64,000 bases of DNA from an uncultured Planktomarina sp. (GTDB lineage: Bacteria; Pseudomonadota; Alphaproteobacteria; Rhodobacterales; Rhodobacteraceae), in assembly GCA_905182535.1 (NCBI GenBank), contig CAJJBZ010000008.1, positions 62,001-126,000 on the forward strand, read 5' to 3'. This document shows, piece after piece, positions 29,970-40,997 of this stretch. The position numbers were made by a program, and so were the translations under genes. Each line of letters starts with the position of its first letter. Position 1 is the stretch's first letter. Under the pieces are notes generated by a model, which was not told where the DNA came from, ran no database searches, and saw nothing but the letters and a program-made list of their open reading frames with translations.

Positions 29970-31768
29970 ATGACAGCTCTTTCTCATATCCGTAATTTCT
30001 CGATCGTGGCGCATATCGACCACGGTAAGTCCACGCTGGCTGATAGGCTGATCCAGGAGACTGGAACAGTTAAGGAGCGCGATATGCAAGCTCAGATGCT
30101 CGACAGTATGGATATTGAGCGCGAGCGAGGGATCACGATTAAGGCCAATACCGTACGGATTGATTACACCGCTAAGAATGGTGAGAGTTATGTGCTCAAC
30201 CTGATTGACACACCGGGCCATGTAGATTTTGCCTATGAGGTGTCACGCTCTATGCGGGCTGTGGAGGGATCCCTTTTGGTGGTCGACAGTTCACAAGGCG
30301 TCGAAGCTCAGACCTTGGCCAATGTTTATCATGCGCTGGACGCAGATCATGATATTGTGCCAATTTTGAATAAAATTGACTTGCCTGCGTCTGATTGTGA
30401 CCGGGTGGCGGAACAGATTGAAGATGTGATAGGGATTGATGCCAGTGAGGCTATTCAGGTGTCCGCTAAAACGGGTCAGGGAATTGTGGAAACCCTCGAA
30501 GCCGTCGTGCATCGGCTGCCAGCGCCGAAGGGCGATATGAACGCACCTTTGAAAGCGATGCTGGTGGACAGCTGGTATGATTCTTATTTGGGCGTGATCG
30601 TCTTGGTGCGGATCATCGATGGGAAGTTAAAAAAGGGCGAACGTGTTAAGTTCATGTCCAACAATACGACCCACCATGTGGATCGTATTGGGGTGTTCCG
30701 GCCTCAGATGGAGATGATCGATGAACTAGGGCCAGGTGAGATTGGCTTTTTGACTGCCTCGATCAAACAGGTGCGTGATACCCGAGTCGGGTGACACCAT
30801 TTGCCATGACAAGCAAACTGTAGAAGCACTTCCTGGGCTTTAAGCCTGCCCAGCCAGTAGTATTTTGTGGCCTATTTCCTGTGGATGCTGCACAATTTGA
30901 AGACCTGCGCGATAGCATTGACAAATTGGCTCTGAACGACGCGAGCTTTAGTTTTGAGATGGAAACCTCCGCTGCGCTGGGCTTTGGGTTTCGTTGTGGA
31001 TTTTTGGGCCTGCTACATCTGGAAGTGATCCGTGATCGGATTGAGCGTGAGTATGATATTGACCTGATCACCACAGCACCCTCAGTGATCTATGACATTC
31101 ATATGCGTGACGGACGGGTGGAGCAATTGCACAACCCCGCCGATATGCCTGATCTTACACTGGTTGACCACCTGGAGGAGCCGCGGATCAAGGCTACCAT
31201 CTTGGTGCCTGACGAATATTTGGGCGATGTGTTGAAACTCTGCCAAGATCGCCGTGGCATGCAGATGGACCTAACCTATGCTGGGTCCCGCGCCATGGTA
31301 GTTTATGACCTGCCACTCAATGAGGTGGTGTTTGATTTTTATGATCGCTTGAAATCTGTGACCAAGGGGTATGCCTCGTTTGATTATCAAATGATTGGCT
31401 ATCAGCAAGACTATTTGGTGAAGATGAGCATTCTAGTGAATGATGAGCCGGTTGATGCGCTTAGCACGATGGTGCACCGTGACCGTGCAGACGCGCGGGG
31501 CCGGGCGATGGTGGAAAAACTCAAAGACCTGATTCCTCGCCACATGTTCAAAATACCAATTCAAGCGGCCATTGGTGGTAGGGTGATCGCTCGCGAAACT
31601 TTGAGCGCTATGCGCAAAGACGTCACTGCGAAATGCTATGGTGGCGATGCCTCCCGCAAGAAGAAACTTTTGGAAAAACAAAAAGCTGGTAAAAAGAAGA
31701 TGCGCCAGTTTGGTAAAGTCGACATCCCTCAGGAAGCGTTTATTTCAGCGTTGAAGATGGATGGGTAG
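29970..31768 (+). CDS. lepA: elongation factor 4, LepA (two suspected frameshifts)
   Basis: Ribosome-bound GTPase acting in translation initiation or back-translocation. G1 [15 protein letters not shown]3 [15 protein letters not shown]4 NKIDLPAS; domains IV and C-terminal region ending [24 protein letters not shown]. The protein would be about 599 residues. Between 30789 and 30837 the frame breaks twice, both at GGG runs (30789-30791 and 30835-30837). Reducing each to GG restores [25 protein letters not shown] and continues to [13 protein letters not shown]. Two such insertions 45 bases apart in the same kind of run point to sequencing error. Confidence 0.94.
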
Positions 31769-31801
31769 GGCCGTGGAGCCGCTAACCCTAAAAGTCTGCC
31801 C

Positions 31802-32312
31802 ATGACATGCCCACTTTGCTCATCTAATACACCTCTTCATCATACAGAAGTTTCTGGTGGTCCCTTTGGGGCATCTGTGACGCTCTGTGAGACGTGTTTG
31901 ACCCAATTGACTGGACTACCGGATCCCAACCATTGGGCGTGGATTGGCTGGGGCAATGTGGTCTGAGGAACCTGCTGTGCAAGTTCTGGCTGCCCGGATG
32001 TTGTTAAGGCTGTCTGAGCATGATTGGGCCCGAGATTTGACTGACCAGCTGTACCTTGATGGCGAGACCCGCGCTTGGGCGGATAATGTGGCGCTAGTCA
32101 CCAATCACCGTGACAGCAATGGGGTTCCCTTGGCTGTAGGTGATACAGTTATCTTGGTCAAAGATTTAGTGGTGAAGGGCGCGGGTTTCACAGCCAAGCG
32201 AGGCACTTCAGTCCGTGGGATTTCTTTAATGGTTGGCAATGACGCGCATATTGAGGGTCGAGTGGCTGGCCAGAGGATCATAATCCTAACGGAATTTGTC
32301 AAAAAGAAATAG
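31802..32312 (+). CDS. PhnA/YjdM-type zinc-ribbon protein (suspected frameshift)
   Basis: About 169 residues after repair. The N-terminus MTCPLCSSNTPL with a second CETC pair forms a zinc ribbon; the C-terminal SH3-like PhnA domain reads GDTVILVKDLVVKGAGFTAKRGTSVRGI. The frame breaks at GGG 31935-31937; removing one G reads NHWRGLAGAMWSEE straight through. Despite the name, PhnA/YjdM proteins have no proven role in phosphonate use. It lies 33 bp after lepA and is convergent with a hydrolase gene. Confidence 0.82.
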
Positions 32313-32320
32313 TTTATGTG

Positions 32321-33073
32321 TTATGCGTTGAGAAAAATGCGCACCGCTGCTTCAAATTCTCGAGGCCTCTCTGCATGTAACCAATGGCCAGCATTGGGAA
32401 TTTTGGCAAAGCGCGCTTTTGGGAATAGAGATTTTATTATGGGGCGATGTTCTGGACGCAGGTAATCAGAATTGGCACCTGTCAGAAATAAGGTTGGTGC
32501 GGTGAACTTGCCCAAGATCTCTGGAAAGCCAATTATCTGCGCCATAGATGCGCTGAGGGCCGTTAGGTTGAGCCGCCAAGTTTGGTCTCGTAGGTTGAGG
32601 CTTTGTAATAAAAAGCTGCGTACTGTCGGGTCTTCGATTTTATGACTAAGAATTTCTTCGGCTTGGGTACGGCTAGATAGCTTGTCCAAGGGCAAGGCTT
32701 GCATGGCCTCAATTAGATGCTGCTGGGTATGATTGTATGCTACAGGCGCTATATCTGCTACGATCAGGCGGCGGATATCTGCTCCCGACAGGGCAGCCAC
32801 CATGGCGGCTTTGCCTCCCATGGAATGACCGAGCAGATCAACGGGGCCACCAATTGAGGTGATCACTTCAGACAAATCTTCTGCCAAGGCATCATAGCTG
32901 TGATCGTCTTGCCAAGGGCTGGCTCCGTGGTTGCGCAAGTCAAGGGTGAAGACCCTCCGAGTATCTGACAAGCGTTTGGCGATCACGCCCCAATTGCGCG
33001 CAGAGCCAAACAGGCCATGGGCAATTATGAGCGGTGTGCCAGTATCATGGCCATTAGAGATAATATGTAACAT
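32321..33073 (-). CDS. alpha/beta hydrolase (YbfF-like esterase)
   Basis: 250 residues. Alpha/beta hydrolase fold with AHGLFGSARNWGVIAKRL for the oxyanion region, DLRNHGASPW, nucleophile elbow GHSMGGKAAM (Ser near residue 92), and a late GHWLHAERP holding the catalytic His. This pattern is that of the YbfF/acyl-esterase group; the natural substrate is unknown. Intact and convergent with the PhnA-like gene. Confidence 0.86.
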   Translation of the reverse strand: MLHIISNGHDTGTPLIIAHGLFGSARNWGVIAKRLSDTRRVFTLDLRNHGASPWQDDHSYDALAEDLSEVITSIGGPVDLLGHSMGGKAAMVAALSGADIRRLIVADIAPVAYNHTQQHLIEAMQALPLDKLSSRTQAEEILSHKIEDPTVRSFLLQSLNLRDQTWRLNLTALSASMAQIIGFPEILGKFTAPTLFLTGANSDYLRPEHRPIIKSLFPKARFAKIPNAGHWLHAERPREFEAAVRIFLNA

Positions 33074-33151
33074 GGCACTAATCTAAGGTGGGTTTTCAGC
33101 CCGCGCCAGCCCCGCTATGACGGGGGTATGAATTTAGTTAAAGGGGTCTCC

Positions 33152-33736
33152 ATGACCAAGTGCGATCTATCCATTCCCACCCAAGGCTTGCATCATATTA
33201 CTCTGACTGGTGCCGGGCGGCAGATTACCCTAGACTTTTGGGAGGGAGTTTTGGGCATGCCGTTTGTGCTTGAGCAACCCAACCTTGATAATCTAGCGGA
33301 AACTCATCTGTATTTTGACCCTGGTGATGATCGCTTGATCACCGTTTTCTGTGATGAGACCCGTGAACCGAGGCAGGAAAAAACTCCGATAGTGGCCGGT
33401 GCAGTACATCATATTGCGTTTTCTGTTAGCCAGGCTGTATCGATACATCTACCTGAGAAGCTTGACCAGCTTGGCATTGTGCATTCAGGCTTGAAAGATC
33501 GGGGTTTCATGACTTCGTTGTATTTTCGCGAACCCTTGGGTCTGCTTATTGAGCTTGCCGCTTATAAGTTTACACCACCTACAGGCATGTCGCATGCCCG
33601 CGTTTTGTTTGAGGCGCATCAGATTAGGGTAGGGGCTAAAGATTTAGCAATTTCAGATCGACACGTGGCGAAAGCCTTAGAGCGCTTGGCTCATCAAGGC
33701 GTACCAAGCTTGTCAGATTTTGATATTGAAAAATGA
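33152..33736 (+). CDS. VOC family (glyoxalase/dioxygenase-like) protein
   Basis: 194 residues. One vicinal-oxygen-chelate module is clear: GLHHITLTGAGRQITLDFWEGVLGMPFV, then AVHHIAFSV, and a last strand GLLIELAAYKF, giving His, His and Glu as metal ligands. Glyoxalase-family fosfomycin or dioxygenase functions share this fold, so no substrate is proposed. ATG 33152 is preferred over 33128 because AAAGGGG lies six bases upstream. Confidence 0.75.
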   Translation: MTKCDLSIPTQGLHHITLTGAGRQITLDFWEGVLGMPFVLEQPNLDNLAETHLYFDPGDDRLITVFCDETREPRQEKTPIVAGAVHHIAFSVSQAVSIHLPEKLDQLGIVHSGLKDRGFMTSLYFREPLGLLIELAAYKFTPPTGMSHARVLFEAHQIRVGAKDLAISDRHVAKALERLAHQGVPSLSDFDIEK

Positions 33737-33751
33737 CAATTTTCTCAAATT

Positions 33752-33782
33752 GGGTGGGGCTCCTATGAAACGTGCCCCACCC
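33752..33782. terminator. hairpin between convergent VOC gene and glyA
   Basis: GGGTGGGGC (33752-33760) and GCCCCACCC (33774-33782) form a perfect nine-pair GC stem between two converging genes. No strong T-run follows on either strand, so it may end transcription in both directions only partly. Confidence 0.6.
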
Positions 33783-33794
33783 GCGGTATTAGAT

Positions 33795-35075
33795 TTAATA
33801 TATTGGGAAGCGTGCGCACAATATACCGACTTCAGCTTTGACTTTTGCTTCAACGGCTGCATTGCCCTCTTCGCCATTCGCAGCTAGCCCGTCGACCACT
33901 TCGATGATCCAGTCAGCTATTTGACGGAACTCTGTTTCGCCAAATCCGCGCGTTGTACCGGCTGGGCTGCCCAAACGGATACCACTTGTTACCATTGGTT
34001 TTTCGGGATCAAATGGGACGCCATTTTTATTGCAGGTGATGCGCGCGCGGCCAAGAGCTTTCTCTGTTGCATTGCCCTTAACACCTTTTGGGCGCAAGTC
34101 TACCAACAAAACATGGGTATCTGTGCCATGCGTTACGGTATCCAAACCACCTTTGATCAGTTGATCAGACAGGGCCTGTGCATTTTTGATCACATTTTGA
34201 ATGTAAGTTTTGAACTCTGGCTGCAAAGCTTCCCTGAAGGCCACAGCTTTAGCTGCGATAACGTGCATCAAAGGACCGCCCTGAATACCTGGAAAAATTG
34301 CAGAATTGAATTTTTTTGCAAGTACTTCGTCATTGGTTACAATCATTCCGCCGCGTGGTCCACGTAGAGTTTTGTGCGTAGTTGATGTAACTACATCTGC
34401 ATACGGCAAAGGACTTGGGTGTTCACCGGCTGCCACAAGGCCCGCGAAGTGTGCCATATCAACATGCAAATACGCGCCAACACTATCGGCAATTTCGCGC
34501 ATACGTTTAAAATCAATTTGGCGCGGAACAGCAGAGCCGCCTGCGACGATCAATTTTGGTTTATGCTTAGTTGTAAGCTCTTGCACTTGGTCATAGTCCA
34601 GCAGGTTATCCTGCTTTCGGACACCGTATTGTATGGCATTGAACCATTTGCCTGATTGGTTTGGCGCAGCCCCATGACTAAGGTGACCACCTGCATCGAG
34701 AGACATGCCAAGGATTGTATCGCCAGGCTGCAACAGGGCTTGGAATACCCCTTGATTGGCCTGACTGCCAGAGTTGGGCTGCACATTTGCGAAGTTGCAG
34801 TTAAACAACTGACAGGCACGCTCAATGGCGAGTGTTTCGGCAATATCCACATATTCACAGCCGCCATAATACCGCCTCCCCACATAGCCCTCAGCATATT
34901 TATTGGTCATCACTGAGCCCTGCGCTTGTAGCACCGCTCTTGAAACGATATTTTCAGAGGCAATCAATTCGATTTCGTCGCGTTGCCGGCCGAGCTCTTG
35001 ATCAATGGCTTTTGCCAAGGCGGGATCTGTGTCGGCCAAGTCGGCATTGAAGAATTTGGTGATGTTGGCTGTCAT
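33795..35075 (-). CDS. glyA: serine hydroxymethyltransferase
   Basis: PLP enzyme interconverting serine and glycine with tetrahydrofolate. 426 residues: [43 protein letters not shown] and the PLP-lysine stretch [18 protein letters not shown]. Intact. Upstream is 158 bp shared with the divergent nadK; no glycine riboswitch-like fold is apparent in that short region. Confidence 0.97.
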   Translation of the reverse strand: MTANITKFFNADLADTDPALAKAIDQELGRQRDEIELIASENIVSRAVLQAQGSVMTNKYAEGYVGRRYYGGCEYVDIAETLAIERACQLFNCNFANVQPNSGSQANQGVFQALLQPGDTILGMSLDAGGHLSHGAAPNQSGKWFNAIQYGVRKQDNLLDYDQVQELTTKHKPKLIVAGGSAVPRQIDFKRMREIADSVGAYLHVDMAHFAGLVAAGEHPSPLPYADVVTSTTHKTLRGPRGGMIVTNDEVLAKKFNSAIFPGIQGGPLMHVIAAKAVAFREALQPEFKTYIQNVIKNAQALSDQLIKGGLDTVTHGTDTHVLLVDLRPKGVKGNATEKALGRARITCNKNGVPFDPEKPMVTSGIRLGSPAGTTRGFGETEFRQIADWIIEVVDGLAANGEEGNAAVEAKVKAEVGILCARFPIY

Positions 35076-35233
35076 GATTTTGCTCCTTAGGCGGTTTGCG
35101 CCATGTCTGCGTGTTTCCTATAGGAAATGTCAAAGCCTCATACCGCGACTTATTGACCTGTTTCCCCAGATTATGTCCATGGCTTGCGTTTTTAGCCTGG
35201 CCAGGCGTAGGGTGCGGAAACGGAGTTTCCGAA

Positions 35234-36009
35234 ATGCCCAAATCAGACAGTAAACGCATCGCCTTTTTGGCCAGTACTGCAGAATTGGCCCAGTCTGCAA
35301 GGAATACATTTGTACACCAATTTGGGGATTGTGAGGCAGGTGATGCGGATGTCATTGTTGCGCTCGGCGGGGACGGCTTTATGTTGCAAGCCCTGCATAC
35401 GACCCAGCACCTCAATGTACCGGTTTATGGGATGAATCGGGGTACTGTTGGTTTTTTGATGAATAAATTTTCACTTGATAACTTGTCGCAAAGATTGACT
35501 GCAGCAGAAGAAGCTGTAATCCATCCCGTTGCGTATGCATGCAACCTGCACAGATGGTAGCGAACATACTGCGCTGGCCATCAATGAGGTTTCTCTCCTG
35601 AGGCAAGGCCCACAAGCTGCGAAGTTACAAATTTTTGTAGATGACCGATTGCGGCTGGATGAGCTGGCTTGTGATGGAGCCTTGGTCGCTACCCCTGCGG
35701 GTTCAACCGCCTATAACTATTCTGCGCATGGTCCAATATTGCCGATTGGGTCTGAGGTCTTGGCCTCTTACTGCTATGGCGGCATTTCGGCCGCGTAGGT
35801 GGCGCGGAGCGGTATTACCGAAGGCAGCCAAGGTGAGGTTTGAAGTGATTGAGCCTATCAAGCGACCCGTTATGGCGGATGCCGACAACCGCTCTGTGCA
35901 GGATGTGGTGTCAGTGGAAATTGAAAGTGTAAACGATATTATGCATCGCCTCTTGTTTGACCCAGATCATGGGCTAGAAGAACGTCTTATTCAGGAGCAA
36001 TTTGTTTAA
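35234..36009 (+). CDS. nadK: NAD kinase (two suspected frameshifts)
   Basis: Makes NADP from NAD and ATP; normally essential. The GGDG motif is in [14 protein letters not shown], followed by [32 protein letters not shown] and the C-terminal [11 protein letters not shown]. Frame breaks: CCC at 35525-35527 (one C too many; [15 protein letters not shown] after repair) and near 35766 in GGCCTCTTAC (one base too many; EVLALTAMAAF after repair). With both mended the protein is about 257 residues, normal length. Start ATG 35234 has CGGAG eight bases upstream. Confidence 0.9.
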
Positions 36010-36018
36010 AAACTTATG

Positions 36019-36049
36019 CCAGCTGAGCATGTATAGTATGCTCAACTGG
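36019..36049. terminator. hairpin between convergent nadK and prpE
   Basis: CCAGCTGAGCAT and ATGCTCAACTGG form a twelve-position stem with one mismatch and a seven-base loop (36031-36037). Placed between converging genes, it probably serves both. Confidence 0.65.
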
Positions 36050-36061
36050 GCTATAATTCAG

Positions 36062-37949
36062 TTATTTTGCGTACCCCATAGTTTTGAGTACATTCCGCAC
36101 TTCGTCAAGAACGGCTGGATCATCTATGGTAGCTGGGGCTTTGAACGGTTTGCTATCTGCAATACTGACCATTGTTCCACGCAGAATTTTACCTGACCGG
36201 GTTTTTGGTAAGCGATCCACTACACAGGCTAATTTGAAGGCGGCAACAGGACCAATCTTCTCCCGCACCAATTTAATCACATCCAAAACAATATCTGCAT
36301 GTGATCTGGTGCAGCCCTTATTAAGACACAAAAACCCCATAGGCAGCTGGCCTTTCAAATTATCACCTACACCGATTACGGCGCATTCTGCCACATCGGG
36401 GTGGGCCGCCAATACCTCTTCCAGCCCACCGGTAGACAACCTGTGGCCGGCTACATTGATTACGTCGTCTGTGCGCGCCATTATGTAGAGATATCCATCC
36501 GTATCAATCATTCCGGCATCTCCGGTTTCGTAATACCCGGGAAAAGTGGTTAGGTAGGATTTTACATACCGTTCTGGCGCATTCCATAGAGTTGGTAAGG
36601 TGCCCGGTGGTAAGGGTAGTTTCACTGCTATGGCACCCAATTCACCTGGCTGCATTTCATGTCCACCTTCATTTAGAATTTGGACGTCATATCCTGGCAT
36701 CGCAACGGTGGGTGAGCCAATTTTAACCGGCATAGCCTCGATTCCTGCTGGATTTCCAGCGATCGTGTATCCAGTTTCAGTTTGCCACCAGTGATCATAA
36801 ACTGGAACGCCCATGACTTTCTGGGCCCATTCGATTGTATCAGGATCTGCGCGTTCACCTGCAAGATAAAGGGCGCGCAATCTCGACATATCGAAATTTT
36901 TAATCGACTCACCCTCCGGGTCTTCACGTTTAATCGCGCGAAGTGCTGTTGGGGCGGTGAAAAAGCTACGCACATCGTGTTCTGCGATAACCCGCCAAAA
37001 CGTAGTTGCGTCTGGAGTTCCAACTGGCTTGCCCTCGAAAATAACGGTCGTATTACCATGAATCAGGGGCGCATAACAAATATAAGAGTGCCCTACGACC
37101 CAACCTACATCTGAGGCGGCCCAGAATACATCTCCAGGATTCAACATTGTAAATATTTTTCATAGTCCATTTGAGGGCAACCAAGTGGCCCGCAGTTGGA
37201 CGCACAACGCCCTTTGGTGCGCCAGTGGTGCCGGAGGTGTATAAGATATAGGCTGGATGATCGCCGGATACTGGGATGCAGGGGGCTGGCGTGACGCCTG
37301 CCTGCAGCGCATGCCACTCTACATCGATGTTCCCTAGTTGGACTTCGCATTCTGTGCGTTGAAATATCACAGTAAACTCTGGCTTGTGCTGCGCCAACTC
37401 TATGGCACCATCCAACAGGGGTTTATATTCAATGATGCGGCTCGGCTCGATGCCGCAGGAGCCTGCTATGATTGCTTTGGGTGTTGCATCATCAATTCTC
37501 ACGGCCAGCTCATTTGCTGCGAAGCCACCAAAAACAACTGAGTGGATAGCGCCAATACGTGTGCAGGCGAGCATAGCAACCAAAGCTTCAGGGATCATTG
37601 GCATATATATGATCACGCGATCCCCTGATACGATGCCCTTGCTCGCCAAGCCGCCGGCCAATGATGCCACTTGGGTTTGTAAATTTGCATATGTGGTTTT
37701 CGATTTATGGCCGGTGACGGGGCTGTCATAGATGATTGCCACGCGGTCACCGTTACCAGCTTCGACATGTCGGTCCACGGCATTATAGCAGGTATTAACC
37801 TGCGCATCTTTGAACCATTCATACATTGGAACATTATCGTCCCACAGGGCTTTCGATGGGGGCTGAACCCAATCGATGGCCTCAGCGGCTTTCATCCAAA
37901 ATGCTTCAGGATCTGCTTGCCAGCCTGCATAGATATCTTTGAACGACAT
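36062..37949 (-). CDS. prpE: propionyl-CoA synthetase (suspected frameshift)
   Basis: AMP-forming synthetase activating propionate. The N-terminal part MSFKDIYAGWQADPEAFWMK and VNTCYNAVDRHVEAGNG, with the P-loop YTSGTTGAPKG, continues in another frame as GDVFWAASDVGWVVGHSYI, YDHWWQTETGY, and the C-terminal acylated lysine site KTRSGKILRGT. The break is at 37140-37141 (TT on the plus strand): dropping one base gives NIYNVDPGDVFWAA. About 629 residues after repair. Acetyl-CoA synthetase is a close relative; the N-terminus and the Lys-Arg-Glu (IKRED) region favour PrpE. Fits with mce and meaB. Confidence 0.87.
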
Positions 37950-38104
37950 ATGATGAACTCCGGTTAAAATGCTGTGGGCTTATATTCCTTATAGAACACT
38001 TGGGTGCAAGTTGTAGCTTGCGCTAACATGGGCCAACGTCACAATACGCCATTGCATCTCGCTGAACTTATCCCGAAAGTGTTTAGGGAAAGTTGAGATT
38101 AATT

Positions 38105-39190
38105 ATGCAAAATATCCGCGCTGAAGTATTGCTGCCCACCAAAGAGCTACGTGATGACATTCCGTTTTTTACTAAAGTATTAGGTATGAGGATGGATGAA
38201 ATATTTCCAGCGGATGATCCTAGCGTCGCGGTATTCTCTGGCTTTGGCCTTCGGGTGCGGGTTCAGAAAAACGCAGACATAGCTCCAGGTGTGCTCCGTA
38301 TCCTCTGTGATGACCCGGTTTTGATTGCTGGCGGCAAGACCCAGCTTGTGGCGCCCAATGGCACTAGAATAGATATTGTCGCCCTTGCTCCGCCGGTGAT
38401 AATGCCGCACACGAAACATGAATTTGTGGTGCGTAGAATGGCAGATCAGGCGCCTTGGGTGATTGGTCGGGCTGGCATGCAATATCGCGATTTAATTCCC
38501 AGCCGTCTTGGAGGCTCAATCATCGCCAGCCATATTCGCATTCCCGATGGTGGCACTGTGCCAGATATGGTGCATTTCCATTCGGTCGGCTTTCAGCTGA
38601 TTTACTGTTATAAGGGCTGGGTTGATTTGGTCTATGAGGATCAAGGGCCACCTTTCCGGCTGCATGCGGGAAACTGCGTGATCCAGCCGCCGGAAATCCG
38701 CCATCGGGTTCTGTTTGCAAGTGATAATATTGAAGTGATCGAAATTGGTGTGCCTGCAGAGCATGTCACGACGATTGATCACGATATGGAATTGCCAACA
38801 GATGAACTGAGACCCAACCGGGTATTTTTGGGGCAAAAATTTGTTCATTGTCAAGCGCATGACGCTGAATGGCTGCCCTACCGCCTTCCAGGATTCTTAG
38901 CACGCGATACTAGTATTTCACACAATACCCAAGCTGTTGCCGATGTGCAGGTTATTAAGCTAGGGAAGGGTACGCCAGTTTGGTCCACGCACAACAGTGA
39001 CATTCATTTTACCTTCGTGCTAGACGGAAGCCTGACCCTAGAAGGTGGAGATCAACTAGCGCAGCATTTGGTCGCGGGCGACGCATTTGTGATCCCGCCT
39101 GGTATGCAATTTCGCTACAATACTCCGTCCAGAGACGTCAGTCTGCTAGAAGTGAGTTTGCCTGGTGATGTTGAAACAGAATTTTTGTAG
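38105..39190 (+). CDS. VOC-like plus double-cupin protein
   Basis: 361 residues. The first about 100 residues have a glyoxalase-like start (AEVLLPTKELRDDIPFFTKVLGMRMDEIFPADDPS). Two cupin domains follow: one around HFHSVGFQLIYCYKGWVDLVYEDQ with HAGNCVIQPPEIRHRV, the other around WSTHNSDIHFTFVLDGSLTLEG with AGDAFVIPPGMQFRY. Metal-binding His/Glu residues are present in the first cupin and partly altered in the second. Such proteins are seen in Roseobacters without assigned function. ATG 38105 is chosen since MQNIRAEVLLPT looks like the domain start. Confidence 0.7.
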   Translation: MQNIRAEVLLPTKELRDDIPFFTKVLGMRMDEIFPADDPSVAVFSGFGLRVRVQKNADIAPGVLRILCDDPVLIAGGKTQLVAPNGTRIDIVALAPPVIMPHTKHEFVVRRMADQAPWVIGRAGMQYRDLIPSRLGGSIIASHIRIPDGGTVPDMVHFHSVGFQLIYCYKGWVDLVYEDQGPPFRLHAGNCVIQPPEIRHRVLFASDNIEVIEIGVPAEHVTTIDHDMELPTDELRPNRVFLGQKFVHCQAHDAEWLPYRLPGFLARDTSISHNTQAVADVQVIKLGKGTPVWSTHNSDIHFTFVLDGSLTLEGGDQLAQHLVAGDAFVIPPGMQFRYNTPSRDVSLLEVSLPGDVETEFL

Positions 39191-39279
39191 GCTTCATGTC
39201 GTGGATACTGTGACCACCTTCAATAATCTGAGGCCTAGTGCTTCTTGCCTTTTTACTTAAAAAACCCAAGGATACTCAT

Positions 39280-39696
39280 ATGAACCAAGAACTTATTCAA
39301 GCTGCAAGAAATGTGAGGAGCAATGCCCATACACCCTATTCCAATTTTCAAGTTGGTGCTGCTATCCGTACGTCCGCTGGTACCATTTTTGTTGGCTGTA
39401 ATGTTGAAAATGCTGCCTATCCGGAGGGCACATGTGCAGAGGCAGGAGCTATTGCTGCAATGTGTGCGGCGGGTGAATATGAAATTTCTGAAGTAGCAGT
39501 CATCGCTGGTGGCAGCCGTCCTGTGCCGCCCTGTGGGGGATGTCGGCAAAAGCTGGCTGAATTCTCTGCGGGCGCGGTTCTGGTCACCATGGTGGCCATG
39601 GACGGAAGTATGCAGGCAACAACTGTTGCAGACTTACTTCCTGGAGCTTTTGATATTGACCATCTCAAGGCTGGCACGACGGTTCTGGCCCAATAA
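39280..39696 (+). CDS. cdd: cytidine deaminase
   Basis: Deaminates cytidine and deoxycytidine to uridine forms. 138-residue tetrameric-type enzyme: HTPYSNFQVGAA, GCNVENAAYPEGTCAEAGAI with the catalytic Cys-Ala-Glu, and PPCGGCRQ zinc ligands. ATG 39280 is chosen (CAAGGAT upstream); the frame continues upstream without family similarity. First gene of a five-gene salvage operon; the stop overlaps the deoA ATG by one base. Confidence 0.96.
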   Translation: MNQELIQAARNVRSNAHTPYSNFQVGAAIRTSAGTIFVGCNVENAAYPEGTCAEAGAIAAMCAAGEYEISEVAVIAGGSRPVPPCGGCRQKLAEFSAGAVLVTMVAMDGSMQATTVADLLPGAFDIDHLKAGTTVLAQ

Positions 39697-40997
39697 TGCA
39701 AGCTCGTGATGTCTTATTCTGTCTGCGGGAGGGACGGGCCGTAGAGCCTGAGGCCATTAATCGCTTCGCAAAAGATATTGGGAACGGTCGGGTCACAGAC
39801 GCGCAAGCGGGTGCCTTTGCCATGGCTGTTTGCTTGCATGGACTAGATGACGCGGGGCGCGTTGCGCTAACATTAGGCATGCGCGACAGTGGCAAGGTGT
39901 TGAGCTGGGATCTACCGGGAAAGGTTATCGACAAGCATTCAACAGGTGGTGTTGGTGATGCTGTCTCGCTACTTTTAGCCCCGATGCTTGCGGCGGTTGG
40001 AGCCTTTGTACCTATGATTTCGGGCCGTGGTTTGGGCCATACGGGCGGCACCCTCGACAAACTTGAAGCCATCCCGGGGCTACGGACCCATTTTTCTGAG
40101 TTACAGTTCCGCTCGATTGTTAAAGCGGTGGGCTGTGCGATTGTAGCCCCCACACCGGATATTGCTCCTGCTGATCAACGGCTTTATGCGGTGAGAGATG
40201 TCACTGGTACGGTGCGCTCAACGGATTTGATCACCTCCTCGATTTTGGCGAAGAAATTGGCTGCCGGGCTTGAGGCGCTAGTGCTTGATGTTAAAACGGG
40301 CTCAGGTGCAGTGATGCAGGATCTAGGTGTGGCGCGGGCATTGGCACAGGCTTTGGTACGGACATCAAACGGTGCAGGATGCCCAACCAGCGCGATCATT
40401 ACAGATATGAGCCAACCGCTTTTGCCCAGTATTGGTAATGCTTTGGAGATTGCTGATGTCATGCGGGTTTTCGACAGTGGGCTAGGTGCTTTGGTGGAAG
40501 TGGCCATCGAGCTGGGTACCCAACTTTTGGTGCAGGCTCTTGTATTTTATACGGAAAAAGGTGCGCGAGACAAGCTAATAAAACACCTTGAAGATGGCAG
40601 CGCAAAGGCCAAGTTTGGCAAGATGGTTGCTGCTCAAGGTGGACCTAAAAATTTTGTAGAGCGCTGGGAGGATTACCTCGATATTGCACCAGCATATGAG
40701 GTTTTGGCGCCAATTGATGGTTATGTGCAGGCGATGGATGGGACAGCATTAGGGCAGATTGTTGTGGATTTGGGCGGCGGCCGACAACGCGAGAATGATC
40801 AGATTGATCACGCTGTTGGCCTGTCTGGAATTGTGCCGTTGGGTACAAAGCTGTACTGTGGCCAGCCCATGGCATTAGTACATTGTCATAATAAAAAATT
40901 CGCTGATCAAGCAATCCACGCAGTGCAGTTAGCTATATTGCTAGGACCGACGGAACCGGTTTCGAAACCCTTAATTTTGGAGCGAATTACCGGATGA
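39696..40997 (+). CDS. deoA: thymidine phosphorylase
   Basis: Splits thymidine (and deoxyuridine) into base and deoxyribose 1-phosphate. 433 residues: the KHSTGGVGD phosphate-binding motif, MISGRGLGHTGGTLDKLEAIPG signature, LDVKTGSGA, and a C-terminal domain. Second in the operon; the last four bases overlap the deoB start (ATGA). Confidence 0.95.
   Translation: MQARDVLFCLREGRAVEPEAINRFAKDIGNGRVTDAQAGAFAMAVCLHGLDDAGRVALTLGMRDSGKVLSWDLPGKVIDKHSTGGVGDAVSLLLAPMLAAVGAFVPMISGRGLGHTGGTLDKLEAIPGLRTHFSELQFRSIVKAVGCAIVAPTPDIAPADQRLYAVRDVTGTVRSTDLITSSILAKKLAAGLEALVLDVKTGSGAVMQDLGVARALAQALVRTSNGAGCPTSAIITDMSQPLLPSIGNALEIADVMRVFDSGLGALVEVAIELGTQLLVQALVFYTEKGARDKLIKHLEDGSAKAKFGKMVAAQGGPKNFVERWEDYLDIAPAYEVLAPIDGYVQAMDGTALGQIVVDLGGGRQRENDQIDHAVGLSGIVPLGTKLYCGQPMALVHCHNKKFADQAIHAVQLAILLGPTEPVSKPLILERITG

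Noticed and set aside
30763..31074. Break in lepA read as a split gene or programmed frameshift
   Set aside because: Two breaks, both GG to GGG, 45 bases apart, with no slippery heptamer plus downstream structure; sequencing error is simpler.
35076..35233. Glycine riboswitch upstream of glyA
   Set aside because: Only 158 bases shared with the divergent nadK; no tandem aptamer-like pattern is visible.
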